From contig NC_092650.1 of NCBI RefSeq assembly GCF_032118995.1, forward strand, positions 24,686,001 to 24,750,000: a DNA stretch of 64,000 bases, read 5' to 3'. The position numbers and the translations under genes are program-made. The notes beneath the pieces were generated by a model. That model made no database searches. It saw only the letters and a list, made by a program, of their open reading frames with translations, and had not been told where the DNA came from. This DNA comes from Asterias amurensis (lineage: Eukaryota; Echinodermata; Asteroidea; Forcipulatida; Asteriidae). Of the stretch, positions 12,746-26,100 are shown piece after piece. Position 1 is the first letter of the stretch. Each line of letters begins with the position of its first letter.

Positions 12746-12944
12746 ATCTGAACCCTCTGTTGAGTTGTTCTCAACTCAGTGGAGTTGTTCTAAGTAAAGA
12801 TGTTCAGAAAGTCTTGGTGACTGCAGTACTCAGTGTTCTTGTTTACAACACCCTCCCCATGCCAATCCAATTTGTTGGCTCACTAAAGTGCCAGTAACTT
12901 GTGGAACAACAGTGTTCATCACCGCCCTGAGAAGGCGAACACAT

Positions 12945-13560
12945 GCCTCAATTCTATGTAATTCTATGGAAATATTGACTGCTATGAGGGGCACTGTTAA
13001 AATTATAGGCACAAGGTGATGTCAAAACCATGACTATGCCCGAAGCGAAGCTGAGGTCATAGCTATGGTTTTGACATCACCGAGGGCCGATAATTTTAAC
13101 TGTTCCCCGATTATAAGGCAGTCAACATGTCTTTTATGTACCGAATAAAGATTCTTCAACACTGACTAAACGGTGAAAGGTCGTCTGTGAAAAAAAGGTC
13201 TCGCCGTGACAGGGACCGCTAGTCGCACATTATATGCCCCGGGCATAGTCACTATGACGTCATCTTGATAGAAAAAAAGTGACATAGCTATTTCCATAAC
13301 TCGATTTTTAACCAATCAGATGGGAGGATTCTATTTCATGAAGTATATAATTGATGATAATTTACATCGTGTTAAAATGACGGATATGTGGCTACGGCAG
13401 ACTTAGTGCTGCATCTAACTTGTGATAGCTGTTTTTATTTCATTCTCCACATTTACCGATGAAGATAAGCTACATTGCATGGCATTGAGGATCATTTGTG
13501 AAGTAGGGCCTGCCTGTTTTGTTTCGATGGCAGTCATCAAATTTACGAGAGCTTCGTTGG
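12945..13560. repeat. Fold-back element around GACTATGCCCGAAGCGAAG
   Basis: The arms CAAGGTGATGTCAAAACCAT and ATGGTTTTGACATCACCGAG face each other around a GCCCGAAGCGAAGCTGAGG centre (about 12960-13130). A CCCGGGCATAGTCACTATGACG part and a shared downstream segment follow. Relatives are at 32740-33480 and 46726-47400. Confidence 0.75.
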
Positions 13561-13577
13561 GAAGTTTGGGGGACTTG

Positions 13578-13595
13578 CCCCCCCCCCCCCCCCCC
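13578..13595. repeat. Poly(C) run
   Basis: Eighteen consecutive C. Confidence 0.95.
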
Positions 13596-13599
13596 TCCT

Positions 13600-15250
13600 G
13601 ATAGCCTATGGTTGGTTGAGCGTAAAATCTCCGAATTCTGTTAATTAAAAACGTCTTATGGGTTGGGTCGACATCTGAGTGTCATGTTTGTAATTTTGTT
13701 TAGTGTTTTTCTGAAAAAATATGGATTTTCTTTTTACTGCCGTCCGTTAACATAGTTTGTTTTGCCGTAATTTTTCTAGAATTCTGTGAAAAAAAAATTA
13801 CGGTAATTGTGCTGCCGGTACTTTTCCGTAAAATATCGAAAAAGCAACTAACAACCATTACAATGAATAGAATGCCGATGACGCCATGAATGCAGCCGTT
13901 GGATGGTTGCACCAGTAAGTACGGACTCATTAGAAAGATTTCGCAGAGTCGCGGATACGAACACAATACAGATATCGAACCGTACGCGATGTGTAGTTTT
14001 GTTTCGCAAAATTGTAACGAATATCCTCAACTTGAGGCTCAAGAGGGCACTATTAACCAAATGGCTGCACCCATGGAAAATCGCAATTTCTCGTTTTCTG
14101 AAGTATGGTGGTTAACAAATGTCCAACTACATACATGTTTGATACCCCTAATAGACATGGTGAAAACCTGGTACATTAAAAAATAACAATCCGCTACAAA
14201 AACATGAACAAAATATACTCGTTGTTTAATGTGTATGTGTATGGCGACAGATTCCCGTTTTGAGCGACTATTCTAACTTGTGTACAACGGTTATAGGTCA
14301 CATGGACCTCAAAAAGTGATGACGTATTATGACGTATCCGTTCACGTAAGAGTATCGGTGACTCTGCAAAACCTCTCTACTCACTCACCAAAGCACGTGT
14401 ATGGAAAGGTTAAGCCCAAATTCATGGCTCGTCTGCTTACCGCGGAATTCTGCGCTCGCAAGGCCCAGATAATAATATTGGCTGCTTTGTAGAGCACTGG
14501 GACTGCAGAAATTCGCGGAATACACAGACGTGAAATTGGACCACAGTCTTCCTGAACGTTTCATCGCGAAAGGGGTAGCATAAAGGCACCCTCAAATGAT
14601 GGGTTAATACCAGCAGTTTTTGAACTTATACCTGTAGGAAAGTCTGTAAGGCCGAGTAAAGAAAAACATGTTTAGCGTCCGGGTGTCTGAAAAAAAAGGA
14701 AGGAGGAGGGGCTTTTTATTTCTTATTTCAAGATGACCGCCATCCTTTTTAAAATGTCAAATATCCATTGTTTTTTTTTCTACTGCTCAAACACACAATA
14801 CATAAATAAAACATGTTGGTCAATACATTCAGACAAGGCATTCAGATTGTTTTAGCTGAGATCGTTTAAAATAATCTTTTTCCTAAAAAGACAAATCAAA
14901 AAAGTCAAAAAAGAAAAAAAGAAGAAAAAAAATGCATAAAAATAAAATAAAAAAGGAAGCGGGCGGGGACGCTAAACATGTTTCTTTTTTTGTTTGGCCT
15001 AATAGATTTTTTTTAAATCTTTTTCCACTGAGAAAACAAAAGACCGTTGTTTTTATTCCCGGGTTGGATATGATACCAATGACGTCAAGCAGAGATAGAG
15101 GGTGTGGCAATCACGTGATCGAGTTCTCCGCTCAGATGTCCATGAGATATTCACCATTGAAGCTGCGTTGTTTTTACACCACTAAACAAAGCTTGCTTTT
15201 TGATCTGAGAAACCTTGGTATCAACATAGCGGGTTGAATGGAGTAAGCTC
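13600..15250. other. Intergenic stretch before the EGF gene
   Basis: No coding exon is recognised. The sequence is mostly unique-looking and AT-rich, with A/T homopolymers near 14770 and 14900-14950. It should include the promoter of the EGF/F5/8C gene, but no clear TATA box is placed. Confidence 0.4.
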
Positions 15251-15259
15251 TCTGCTATC

Positions 15260-17148
15260 ATGATCACCCTTCACCACATCAACCATGTGTTGGCTCCTCT
15301 GATTTTGATGACATCAATCTTCATTTTCTGTAAGTGACTTTTCTTTGATTTATGATTATTAAAGGCAGTGGACACTATTGGTAATTACTCAAAATAATTA
15401 TTAGCACAAAACCTTCCTTGGTAATGAGTAATGGGAGAGGTTGATGGTATAAAACATTGTGAGAAACGGCTCCCTCAAAAATTTGACTCCCATAAATGGC
15501 CGACCGTGTTTGTCGACGATGTAAAAGGAAAACCACGCAATTTCGAGTGATACTTGTGTGGATCATTATATTCTACTTTTAAAATATCTTTCTATGCATT
15601 CTATAACGAACGGTTACAAACGCTTTTCAAAGACCAACTCGACCGATCCAAGGCAACGTGTTCCTTTAATGATCCAAATTCTTGGTGACTGACTTCAAGG
15701 CGCTGTACCCTATTGGTAATTACTCAAACTAATTGTTAGCATAAAACCTTACTTGGTAACGAGCAACGGAGAGCTGTTGACAGTATAACACATTGTGATA
15801 AACGGCTCCCTCTGAAGTAACGTTGTTTTTGAGAAAGAGGTCTCACTCAAGTAATGAAAGACTACAGCTAAAGCCTTTTATTACGTTTCTGAAAGCACAC
15901 AAAGTAATGCAACAAGGGTGTATTTTCTCTTGCAAACTGAGCCAAGTTTTTCATAAGTTTGTATTAAGTGATGCATATTTTGGGATACACCAAAAGAAAT
16001 TAATGGTCTTTGACAATTAATGTGTCCAGTGCCTTTAAAGTGCACGACGTAAGGAGGAATTAATTGGAGGGTGGGGAGATTTAAAATTTTGATTTTCATC
16101 TTTTAAATGGTATTTTAGCTGCGCCTATCATATCGCTCATTTATCATAAAACATAGTTCTGATTTGTTCAACACATCCGAAGAATATAATTGCACCGACA
16201 CTATCATCAAAGTGTCTGCATTTTTTTTTGTGACAATATACAATATTAAATTATCAAACAAATGACGTTCTGTCATTACCTTTTCAAAAAGAGACGGTGC
16301 TAGAGAGGGGGGCAACCTCCCTATTGAAGGAGAACAAATTTAGGGGGAGGGAAGGGAAGGCAAATGAACGATAGGACGAAAATAAAGTTCGAGAGCAGCG
16401 TTATTCCTGCTTAGCAAAATATTAAAAATAGTTTATAAAATCTTTAAAGTGACTCCGGTTGCAAAAGTTTTCCCCTTTTGACACATTTTGATGTTCAGTC
16501 CCACGTGGAAAGTAAAGAGTGTGAGTGTTAAACGCAGTGGACATTATTGTTAATTACTCAGAATAGTTATTAGCATAAACCTTACTTGGTATTACGATTA
16601 ATGGGGAGAGGTTGGTAGTATAAAACATTGTGAGAAACGGCTCCCTCTGAAGTGACGTAGTTTTCAAGAAAAAAGTAGTATTCCACGCATTTGATTTCGA
16701 GACCTCAGATTTAGATTTTGAAGTATCGAAATCAAGCATCTGAAAGCACACAACATCGTGTGACAAGGGTGTTTTTTCTTTCATTCATATCTCGAATATC
16801 TCTTTACATTGTTATCTCGCATCTTCGACGACCATTTGAGCTCAAATTTTTACAGGTTTGTTATTTTATGCATATGTTGAGATACACCAGATGGGAAGAC
16901 TGGTCTTTGACAATTACCAATAGTGTCCAGTGTCTTTCAAGGCAGTGGACACTATTGGTAATTACTCAAAATATTTCAGAGCATAAAACCTTTCTTGGTG
17001 ACGAGTAATGGGGAGAGGTTGATAGTATAAACAATAGTGACGTAGTTTTCGAGAAAAAAAAGTAATTTTCCACGAATTTGATTTCGAGACCTCAAGTCTG
17101 AGGTCTCAAAATCAAGCATCAGAATGCACACAACTTTGTGTGACAAGT

Positions 17149-17183
<35 letters not shown>

Positions 17184-20100
17184 TATTATTATTATTATCT
17201 CGCAACTTCGACGACCGATTGAGCTCAAATGTTCACAGGTTTGTTATTTCATGCATATGTTGAGATACACAAAGTGAGAAGACTAGTCTTTGACAAGTAC
17301 CAATAGTGTCCAGTGTCTTTAAAGGAACACGTTGCCTTGGATCGGTTGAGTTGGTCTATGAAAAAAGTTTGAAACCGTTTGTTATGAAATGCATATGGTT
17401 AGGAAGATGTTTTAAAAGTAGAATATAATGATCCACACAAGTATCACTCAAAATTGCCTGGTTTTCATTTCACGTCGCGAACTAACACGGTCGGCCATTT
17501 ATGGGAGTCAAAGTTTGGACTCCCATAAATGGCCGACCGTGTTTGTCGACGAGGTAAAGCGAAAACCACGCAATTTCGAGCCATATTTGTGTAGATCATT
17601 GTATTCTACTATTACAACATCTTTCCAACCATATCGATTTTATAACAAACGGTTACAGGACGCTTTTTATATACCAACTCGACCGATCCAAGGCAACGTG
17701 TTCCTTCAACTTGAACACTATTGGTAATTACTCAAAATAATTTGTAGCATAACAACTAACTTGGTAACAAGCAATGGAGAGCTGTTGATAGCATAACACA
17801 TAACGGCTCCATCTGAAGTAATTTCTCACTTAAATATTTTAATTGAATTCGAGACCTCAGCTAAGTGAGGTCTTGAATTCAAGCATCTGAAAGCACACAA
17901 CTTGTGCGACAAGGGTGTTTTTTAGTTCAAATTTTCACAGGTTTATGCATAATTATGTTGAGTTAGAAGACTGGTCTTTGACAATTACTAAAGGTATCCA
18001 GTGCCTTTAAAGTTTAAGTACCATTGATTATACCAAACTGGGCTGTTTTAACCAATAAAAGCAGACCAGTGGGAATCCCACCTGAGTAACATGCCCTTTT
18101 TCACAGAGATAGGTTAAAGGCAGTGGACACTATTGGTAATTGTCAAAGACTAGCCTCCACAGTTGGTGTATCTCAACATATGCATAAAATAATGAACCTG
18201 CGAAAATTTGAGCTCAATCGGTCATCGAACTTGCGAGATATGAATGAGAGAAAAAAACACCCTTGTAGCACGAAGTTGTGTGGGTTTAGATGGTTGATTT
18301 CGAGACCTCAAGTTTTAAATCTGAGGTCTCGAAATGAAATTCGTGGAAAATTACTTTTTTCTCGAAAACTATGGCACTTCAGAGGGTGCCGTTTCTCACA
18401 ATGTTTTATACCATCAACCTCTCCCTATTACTCGTCACCAAGAAAGGTTTTATGCTAATAATTATTTTGAGTAATTACCAATAGTGTCCACTGCCTTTAA
18501 GTACCGAGCATAGTGCTAACACACACTGGTGGTGTACGTGGGTTAAATAATGTTCTTTATCTCCGATGCAAATTTCCATCTATTAAATTGACAGGAACAA
18601 CAGACACAATTAACTGCCTGTACGTGCTTATCACATTATTTCGTTCAACTCAAACTGGTGTTGTTGCGGTTTTAATTAACTGTTCAAAAAACGAATCAAG
18701 GTCAACTGTGGTCCATAAATAGGTTCATATTGAAAAATAATATCAATTTCGCCAAACCAGCATGCGAAACGTGCTTGTTCCGGTATAGTTATTCCAGGTC
18801 TTCATTTCCAGTTGCCTAACAGGGATCGATGTGTCTATGACAACAACAATTATTGAATAAAACGCTCACTGAGCGATAAACTCCAAACGCGAAGTTAAAT
18901 TATTTATTTCTCATCAAATATGAAGTTTCAGACAGAAATATTCCAAGGGATGTTTTCTACTATCATCATCATTAGACCGTGTAAGTTTGATGTAAATCTG
19001 TGATCTTCACGATTTTTGTTTCTTACCAATTCTGTAACGTTCCTTTAAGTTAAGCTAAATCAGAGCGAAACAAATACAACCTTTTCCCAAAGATGGTGCA
19101 TCTAGTGCTATCTCAGATACAGGGTTATAGCTTTAGGCTACTTAAACGAAAAACACTGTTCGAAATAATTGCATTGTTTCGGAAAGCTTGTTGTGCCAAA
19201 ACTGAAGAACAACAGCAAATAATATGCAAATGATATGCACAAGACCCCCAAACATCACCAAAAGACGAGATTGAAAAATTAGTTTTTAAATGCAGTGGCA
19301 ATTTTAAGGGTCCATGTAACAAATGTTTCGTTAGTTTAGTATTTTATTTCTTTACCCAGGTTATTTAAAACAAATCCAGCTGGTTTCAACGGGGCTCGGT
19401 GTGATTTAATACTTTTTTCACTATCATAAATAGTCAAATAAAGCATCAGACAAAATAAGCACAACTACTAAAGTTCAGTTTTTTTTATACAAACATTACA
19501 AAATGCAACATAGTTCCAAACCTTAGCACCAGAATACATTAAACATTGTTTAATTTTTCAAAACTCAAAGTAGAGAGTTTGTGTATTTCTTCTATTACTA
19601 CTCTACATTTCTACGTCATTCCTACATGGGACCAGTTTCATAAAACTTGCTAGAGATCGTTTTGTGCTTACGTGGCGAACCTTATAGCATAGTTTCTATT
19701 TCATAAAGAAGTTTACCGTAAGCAAGGGTAAATGCTGGCTTCGCGGTAAGCACACGAGTGACGTTAACATGCAAATCTATGGCGAACGTGCATGCGCCTA
19801 GAAAGGTTCTGCTTACTTGCGAAATCATGACGAAATACGTTTATGCATACCCACATAATTCTGCTAACAGTAAACACACAAATTTGCTTACCGGTAAACA
19901 GCTTTATGAAATTGGGCAAATGTCTTGTTGGAACAACCCATGAACAATATGAAATATACAGAATGTCAGTTATTCAGAGGTCTATAGACTTATTTGTTGG
20001 TACTGTTATGGACTCTTACTTGTTGATAACTGCAAACACATAAGCCTTTTTGACACATGGCGGACACAATGCTATGACACTGTTGGATTTGGGTACATAT

Positions 20101-23100
20101 GTCGGTATACTATGCATCCAAACCAAACACTGCACTCCTTTCCGCCTTACCTCAAAAAACTATTTGCCGTGTCTTTTGTATAATATTAATGTTCAGTATA
20201 ATTTCATAACCTTGATCCGAAAGGAGTAGACGTTGCAAGGATGATAAATTTTGCCGCGCTTCCGCAGAGAAACAAAAAACGAGGCATTTATTAGGGGCAG
20301 TTTTCAACACAATGGACATGTTTGTATTCACGGTTGCCATGGGCACCCAAAGCTTTTGCTGACGCAACTTGGAAAGCACCTAAAGATACCACCATAGGAA
20401 AAAAACTGCAGAATCAATTTATCTTTAGTTGCCTTAGCTACTTCTATCGAACATGGACGCGATAGTGACGAAGGTTCCGCGCACTTCACCAGTTATGGTA
20501 TTTTCATGATTTATACGTATTTACATGCTTAAATAATTTTCTTCTCACTGAGACGAAGATTATTTTTGTGACTAATTTTTTCAAAAATTCCAGCACCCCA
20601 TCAAGTAAAGTTTTGAGGGAAGCTTTCTACCATCATTATCTTCAAAGTTTGTAAGTTTAATTTAAATCTGTGGACATTGTGTTTTGTGTCCTACAACAAG
20701 TACCGACACCCTTTAAAGTGCCAATTAGAAAATCAACATTTGCGAATATAAATGTATTTTTTGAAATTCTTTAGAACAACACATTATCCCAAAATTTCGA
20801 TTGTTAATCCCGCGAACTGTAATGTTGTAGAATGGTATAGCCATTACAGTAAATAGAGAACCTCGCTATTTTGCACTGATATAAAAAAACATATAAATTT
20901 ACATCTGTTTAATGGCGTTCTGCGTAGTCTGTACCACAACATCAATTAACCACAGTAGTAATAAAAATATCCAATACATTTTAAAAAGTTACAATTGTGC
21001 GAGCATTCCGGGGAGAAACAAAACAATTGGCGCATCAAAACAATAATCCGCTTTTATGGAGATTACTTTATAATAGTGATTTAGTTCGCATTGGGCAATT
21101 TATAGGCTGTTGCTTTTTGTTGTACTGTAATATTCATTATTATCCAGACAGTCTCGCTATTCCGCTATTCCTAGGTTCGTCACGTCTTTCATGTACCTTC
21201 TTTGACTTTCCACTATAAATTGCTCTTGCGAGTCTGACTTTCGCGGCCCACAACCGCCCATACTTGGGATCTGCAGGAAACACATGCAACTTGACCCCAT
21301 CTTTAGTTGTTTTGCTGCATCCAGCAGCAATACCGGAAAAATGAAACAAACAAAAAACGTTTTTCGAAACGTACAATCTCACGACTTGGACCGTACATGT
21401 ACTTTGCACGTGTGTTTACTTTACGCATTGTAGGCAAAGTCTGTCTCGATTGACGTCTCAAAAGGGGTAGGCAGAATCAGCCCCCAAACAACTTTTTTTT
21501 TTTTTTTTTTTTTACATTATAAATCGTGACAAACAATTACTTAGTTTTATTGCATATTATACTCTGATGTTTGAAAGCAAAACAATTCTATTTCCAGGTG
21601 ATTCTTCATCTTTGTGTTGCCGCTATGTACTCTTTTTTGTTTTAATATCATGACTTTGATTACGTTTCTGTGTCTTTTGTTGATGATACTATTTTACCCA
21701 GGTAGTTACTTTTATTATCAGCAAAGTTTATGTGTGTATGGAACCAATAAGTTGCAATGGGATACCAAAAATTACGCGTGGCAGGTTAAAGTTTCAGTAC
21801 ACGTCAATACTGTTTTCCGTTCTCATGTTTTCTTTTCAGCGTTCATCTGCATCGTTGAGAGCCGTCAGATGTTGTCTTATTACGGCCCAGTACCCGACTC
21901 GCCGGATCCCGATCAGCCCTATAAGAAATACCACTGGGTGAAGTCAGCCATTGAGAACCTTCGAAGCGGATGCCCATTAAACAAAGGTAATACAAAGGGT
22001 GGTACTGAATCGGCAGCTTTGTTTACTGATGTACCTGAACAGCAATCATGAGTGTGTTGATGAATTTCTTCTTTGAAAGTAATAATTTTCCGTCAACAAA
22101 GTACCAACCTGCAACTTCCAAAGTGATATCAATAAATAAGTACCCCCCCCCCATTTCATTGACAGAACAATAGGTAGGACAATTTAACATCTTTCGGTTT
22201 TGTTTTACTAACTTTTGATCTCTTTTAGCAAACGACAATTGGCAGTCAAGCTTTTATATGGCATACTCTTCTTTCGATGTTATTTTGGAAAAATGGTTTT
22301 GTTCTAAAAATTATTTTAATTTAGCAAGTTTTTTTATTGTCTAGTGTGTTTCATAACTCGTCGACGACAATTGGCAGTCAAGCTTTTATATGGCATACTT
22401 AGATATAACTAATTTTTATTTATTTTTATTTTTTAAACCATAGATATCGATGACTGTAGCCCCAATCCATGTCTGAACGGAGGTAACTGCGTGGATGGCG
22501 TGAACCAATTTACGTGTACGTGCGCTCCAGGCTACGAGGGAAGTACCTGTGCGACAAGTGAGTTCCAGGGTTTAGCAAAACCTGTGAATTGGAAGTTTGT
22601 TTTGTTCAAACAATAACACCTATAAACCTTTTAAATTATGTTCCTTTATCTTTAGATATCAACGAGTGTAGCTCCAATCCATGTCGGAATGGAGGCAACT
22701 GCATGGATGGCGTGAACCGATTTACGTGTACGTGCGCTCCAGGCTACGAGGGGAGTACCTGTGCGACAAGTAAGTACGAGGGTTGAGCAAAACCTGTGAA
22801 TTTGGAAGTTGGTTTTGTTCAAACAATAGCACCTGTAACCTTTTCAATTATGTTCATTTATCTTTAGATATCAACGAGTGTAGCTCCAATCCATGCCTGA
22901 ACGGAGGTTACTGCGTGGATGGCGTGAACCGATTTACGTGTACGTGCGCTCCAGGCTACGAGGGAAGTACCTGTGCTACAAGTAAGTACCAGGGTTTAGC
23001 AAAACCTGTGAAATGGAAGTTTGTTTTGTTCAAAAAATAACACCTATAAACTTTTCAATTATGTTCCTTTATCTTTAGATATCAACGAGTGTAGCTCCGA

Positions 23101-26100
23101 TCCATGTCGGAATGGAGGCAACTGCGAGGATGGCGTGAACCGATTTACGTGTACGTGTGCTCCAGGCTACGAGGGGAGTACCTGTGCGACAAGTAAGTAC
23201 CAGGGTTTAGCAAAACCTGTGAAATGGAAGTTTGTTTTGTTCAAAAAATAACACCTATAAACTTTTCAATTATGTTCCTTTATCTTTAGATATCAACGAG
23301 TGTAGCTCCAATCCATGTCGGAATGGAGGCAACTGCGAGGATGGCGTGAACCGATTTACGTGTACGTGCGCTTCAGGCTACGAGGGGAGTACCTGTGCTA
23401 CAAGTAAGTACGAGGGTTGAGCAAAACCTGTGAATTTGGAAGTTGGTTTTGTTCAAACAATAGCACCTGTAACCTTTTCAATTATGTTCATTTATCTTTA
23501 GATATCAACGAGTGTAGCTCCAATCCATGCCTGAACGGAGGTTACTGCGTGGATGGCGTGAACCGATTTACTTGTACGTGCGCTCCAGGCTACGAGGGGA
23601 GTACCTGTGCTACAAGTGAGGACCAGGGTTTAGCAAAACCTGTGAATTTGGAAGTTTGTTTTGTTCAAAAAAATAACACCTATAAACTTTTCCATTATGT
23701 TCCTTTATCTTTAGATATCAACGAGTGTAGCTCCAATCCATGTCGGAATGGAGGCAACTGCGTGGATGGCGTGAACCAATTTACGTGTACGTGCGCTCCA
23801 GGCTACGAGGGGAGTACCTGTGCTACAAGTGAGGACCAGGGTTTAGCAAAACCTGTGAATTTGGAAGTTTGTTTTGTTCAAAAAAATAACACCTATAAAC
23901 TTTTCAATTATGTTCCTTTATCTTTAGATATCAACGAGTGTAGCTCCAATCCATGTCGGAATGGAGGCAACTGCGAGGACGGCGTGAACCGATTTACGTG
24001 TACGTGTGCTCCAGGCTACGAGGGGAGTACCTGTGCTACAAGTAAGTACCAGGGTTTACCAAACTTGTCGACTTGGAAGTTTGTTTTGTTAAAGAATCAC
24101 ACTTACAACCCTTTAAATTATGTTCCTTTATCTTTAGATATCAACGAGTGTAGCTCCAATCCATGTCGGAATGGAGGCAACTGCGAGGACGGCGTGAACC
24201 GATTTACGTGTACGTGCGCTCCAGGCTACGAGGGGAGTACCTGTGCTACAAGTAAGTACCAGGGTTTACCAAACTTGTCGACTTGGAAGTTTGTTTTGTT
24301 AAAGAATCACACTTACAACCCTTTAAATTATGTTCCTTTATCTTTAGATATCAACGAGTGTAGCTCCAATCCATGTCGGAATGGAGGCAACTGCGAGGAT
24401 GGCGTGAACCGATTTACGTGTACGTGTGCTCCAGGCTACGAGGGAAGTACCTGTGCTACAAGTAAGTACCAGGGTTTAGCAAACTTGTGAATTGGAAGTT
24501 TGTTTTGTTCAAAAAATAACACCTATAACCTTTTAAATTATGTTCCTTTATCTTTAGATATCAATGAATGTAGCTCCAGTCCATGTAGAAACGGAGGACA
24601 TTGCACCGACAATGTCAACAGTTTTACCTGTACCTGTTATGGCGACTACGTAGGTGACACCTGCTCATCAGGTACAGTAAACAATTTTTATGATTCTAAC
24701 CGACAACCTAAAAGAAAGGATATTTTTAATTCATCCATCTACAAAAAAAGTTAAAGTCACCTGGAAGTGGTATTTTGTCAAAATAAAGCTTTTGTCACTA
24801 ATATATGTGTTTTGATAAGTGGAATGCGAATAAACAGTTAACTAAGGTCCTAATGTTCGTAATATTTGAAGAGAAAATGCTGCACAGCATTGTTTACTCT
24901 ACGGCTACTTCTAGAAACTATAAGGCTCACGGGGTCCAATATTTTGGACCTCCTTAACGCTATACGTTTTTAAAATCGGCGTTGATAGGTGAACGTTTTA
25001 CGACCGTTAGCCACCAATAACTAACATTTCCTTTGTACTACACTTTATCTTTTGGTCACATGGTCACCAAACGCTGTACACATGGGCACCAGCCTACTCG
25101 CTTGCCGAACTGCCGAGCCACGACCGAGTTGGACTAAACCATTCAGTAGAAGGGGTGTTATGCGGCAGTGCGTGTGCGCTACATGCGTGAACAGCGGGCA
25201 TCGTAATCGGACAGCGCGCCCGTCTTGCCGTGTAACACCCCTTCTACAAAATGGTTTAGTCTAGTCCAACTCGGTTAAGACTTGTAATACGCACGTATCC
25301 ATACCGGGTGTTCAAGACGCAATAAACCAACAACAAACAAAACAAAACAAAACAAAGAAAAACAGACACAACACAATTAGTTCTTGGAAACCTGTGACGT
25401 AAGATAAGTTTTAAAAAGAGATTTGAATGTTGTGGTACAAAGACAAGATCTAAGATTAAGTGGTAGAGAGTTCCAGATGCGTGGCGCAGCTGAAGAAAAA
25501 GACCTGTCTCCCCATGAGTGTCGAGACTTGGGTTCAATGAGAAGAAGCATGGAACTTGATCGAAGATTTCTTGATGGAGTGTAAACTTGAAGAAGTTCAG
25601 AAATAAAGTGGGGAGCCTTGCCATTAAGTGCTTTGTGGACAATGAGCATCAGCTTGAAGACGATTCGTTGAGAGATAGGGAGCCAGTGTAGCTGTTTCAG
25701 AATGGGGGTGATGGAACAGGATTTCTTAGACATTGTCACAATGCGGGCAGCAGTATTTTGGAGGCGTTGAAGACGGGAAATCTGGTTGTTAGGAAGACTT
25801 TAGAGAAGAGCATTGTCATTGTCAAGGCGAGAAGTAACAAATGCATGAATGACCTTTTTAGTGTAACTTTTGTACAAGTTCATGTACTTACGAATCTTAC
25901 CAATATTCCTGATGTGGTATGATGACATACGAACGATGTTGTTGATGTGTGGTTGAAGTGTCATTGATGAATAAAAAATAACCCCCAAGTTCCGAGCTTT
26001 CAGCGAGGGCGCTATCCGAGCATCACCGATGGAAATGTATGGCACTGAAACCTTTAACTGTTGACGTGACCCAAATAGAAGGAACTCTGTCTTATCATCA

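Larger units (their letters stand above)
18500..21838. other. Rest of intron 1 of the EGF gene
   Basis: No exon is confidently seen. It holds pieces of a palindromic family (about 18915-19060 and 20500-20715, related to 50450-50760), the GCTTACC element at 19625-19917, a THAP fragment, a poly(T) run at 21491-21514, and otherwise AT-rich sequence. Confidence 0.55.

Noticed and set aside
14932-15237. 101-residue plus-strand ORF starting in an A-rich tract
   Set aside because: It is low-complexity at the start, overlaps the presumed 5' region of the EGF gene, and has no recognisable domain.
17428-17727. ORF of 99 residues and its relatives at 15375 and 39485
   Set aside because: They are translations of the fold-back element arms.
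18123-18458. Protein of about 110 residues, and similar ORFs at 36470, 44096, 55711 and elsewhere
   Set aside because: They share [20 protein letters not shown] because they are translations of MITE-A copies.
20152-20379. 75-residue minus-strand ORF
   Set aside because: It has no domain, no clear splice sites and no neighbour support.
21614-22051. A 145-residue ORF read as a membrane protein or start of a C-type lectin domain
   Set aside because: The hydrophobic start is a pyrimidine tract, the frame runs through an acceptor at 21839 and past the donor at 21987, and the putative lectin-like piece ([20 protein letters not shown]) cannot be spliced in phase to the 21840 exon.
24905-25264. Short ORF with cysteines at 25052-25264
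   Set aside because: It covers an inverted repeat beside the retrotransposon and has no domain features.
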